A stretch of 64,000 nt of DNA from Vulcanimicrobiota bacterium (lineage in GTDB: Bacteria; Vulcanimicrobiota; Xenobia; Xenobiales; JADMJV01). The position numbers and the translations under genes were made by a program. A model generated the notes under the pieces. The model searched no databases. It had not been told where the DNA came from and was given only the letters and a program-made list of their open reading frames with translations. The DNA lies in assembly GCA_017307785.1 (NCBI GenBank), contig JAFKGI010000010.1:62001-126000 (forward strand), in the 5' to 3' direction. The stretch's first letter is position 1. Each line of letters begins with the position of its first letter. Below, in pieces: positions 63,505 to 64,000 of this stretch.

Positions 63505-63880
63505 CTGGGAGAACCGTGGCCTGACCTTCCAGAACTTTCTTCCAGAGGTCGCCTTGCTGGACTTCGATGACCGTAGGGACGATCGACTGACCTTTGGGGC
63601 CGGCTTCCGGGTCGCCCAGGCCCACGCGAATCCTCGAACCGACCGGAACGGGACGGCGGAAACGCACCGCCTGCTCGACATAGATGGTTCCCTGACCAAA
63701 AGCTTCCACCAGGCAACCACTGATGTAGGAAGCGACCAGCATGCCGTGGCAGATACAGCCACCATATTTGGTCGTGCGGGCGAAGTCGGGATCGAGATGC
63801 ACCGGATTGTGGTCGCCCACCAGGTCCGCGAAAGCGCGCACCTGCTCAGGTCCAATGGAGAACTCCTTGGCGAAGGCCAT
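63497..63880 (-). CDS. MaoC-like (R)-specific enoyl-CoA hydratase
   Basis: 127 residues. Hot-dog fold hydratase with the catalytic pair Asp23 and His28 in FADLVGDHNPVHLDPDFAR (D-x4-H) and HGMLVASYISG later. Members hydrate trans-2-enoyl-CoA to (R)-3-hydroxyacyl-CoA (PhaJ-like) or work in beta-oxidation-type pathways. The ATG shares a base with the stop of the upstream sigma-factor gene (TGATG). Small and cytoplasmic. Confidence 0.9.
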   Translation of the reverse strand: MAFAKEFSIGPEQVRAFADLVGDHNPVHLDPDFARTTKYGGCICHGMLVASYISGCLVEAFGQGTIYVEQAVRFRRPVPVGSRIRVGLGDPEAGPKGQSIVPTVIEVQQGDLWKKVLEGQATVLPGE

Positions 63881-64000
63881 CAGATTTCCGGAGCGAGCAC
63901 CAGTTGCCGGCGCATAGCCGCGATGGCGCGATTCATCTGCGAGAGCACCGTGCCCAGAGGTCGTTGGAAGGTGTTGGAAATCTCCGCGAAGGTCATGCCC
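63880..64000 (-). CDS. ECF sigma factor, C-terminal fragment
   Basis: Runs off the window. On the minus strand the visible 39 residues include GMTFAEISNTFQRPLGTVLS, then MNRAIAAMRRQL and a short tail, typical of sigma-70 region 4 in ECF factors (xGLSYEEIAxxLxxPxGTVKSRxxRAxxxLR). The stop TGA shares a base with the MaoC ATG, so both are on one transcript. Only region 4.2 is seen; the rest is beyond base 64000. Confidence 0.78.
   Translation of the reverse strand, partial: GMTFAEISNTFQRPLGTVLSQMNRAIAAMRRQLVLAPEI

Noticed and set aside
63504..63855. N-terminal 117-codon extension of the WD-like gene
   Set aside because: That stretch is the out-of-frame shadow of the MaoC gene. A GTG overlapping the MaoC stop gives a sensible start.

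Overview
The window is about 64 kb of GC-rich, gene-dense bacterial chromosome. It carries roughly 65 protein genes, often overlapping by 1-17 bases in long co-directional runs. I see no RNA gene, CRISPR array, insertion sequence or prophage. The cell is a diderm with lipopolysaccharide: bamA, tamB, lpxD-like, lpxC, fabZ, lpxA and three lpxB-like genes are present. It also has a complete F-type ATP synthase. The order wecA - wecB/mnaA - atp operon - murA - MreB-like gene resembles the mnaA-atp-murA-mbl neighbourhood of Bacillus. The third LpxB-like protein resembles a type best known from cyanobacteria. Together these suggest a diderm Terrabacteria lineage (for example Eremiobacterota/Vulcanimicrobiota, Armatimonadota or another cyanobacterial/firmicute relative). 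That placement is inference; the phylum cannot be fixed from this window.

Layout: 1-3.8 kb holds the end of a glycosyltransferase facing a guaB-ispF-metallohydrolase operon. 4-9.3 kb has a GHL10-type secreted hydrolase, Nudix, GNAT, a secreted C39-like protease, a Ser/Thr kinase and a degenerate GGDEF protein. 9.3-21.8 kb is the wecA-wecB-atpI(x2)-atpBEFFHAGDC-murA-cupin-MreB-like block. 21.9-30.6 kb has a 1999-residue TamB, a DUF503 protein, two unknown proteins and an esterase. 31-36.3 kb has a PilB/GspE ATPase divergent from a double-PilZ/degenerate HD-GYP protein, followed by an M20 peptidase. A perfect palindrome lies between the divergent pair. 36.3-54.8 kb is the outer-membrane region: a PQQ-like repeat protein divergent from bamA, four tandem Skp/OmpH-like lipoproteins, a shortened LpxD, an unknown secreted protein, lpxC, fabZ, a GnnA-like Gfo/Idh dehydrogenase, lpxA, lpxB, two further LpxB-like proteins, an ICMT-like methyltransferase, a small membrane protein, a phosphoesterase and a CPBP protease. 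54.8-64 kb has a zinc-ribbon protein, a LytTR regulator, a phosphoesterase, fabI, a subtilase fused to a CBM48-like domain, an FAD protein, a CBS protein, a WD-like protein, a MaoC hydratase and the end of an ECF sigma factor.

How the genes fit together: LpxA/LpxD-like/LpxC/FabZ/LpxB make the lipid A core, and the GnnA-like dehydrogenase may change the sugar to a 3-amino form. BamA with its lipoprotein chaperones inserts beta-barrels, and TamB may bridge the two membranes for lipid flow. WecA/WecB and MurA feed cell-wall and surface polymers. FabI and MaoC belong to acyl metabolism. PilB, the PilZ/HD-GYP protein and the degenerate GGDEF protein point to second-messenger control of a surface machine. 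The strongest oddities are the all-lipoprotein Skp quartet, the His-rich loop in ATP synthase subunit a, the trio of LpxB-like enzymes in a pathway with no visible LpxH/LpxI, the subtilase-CBM48 fusion, and a LytTR regulator with what looks like its own operator.
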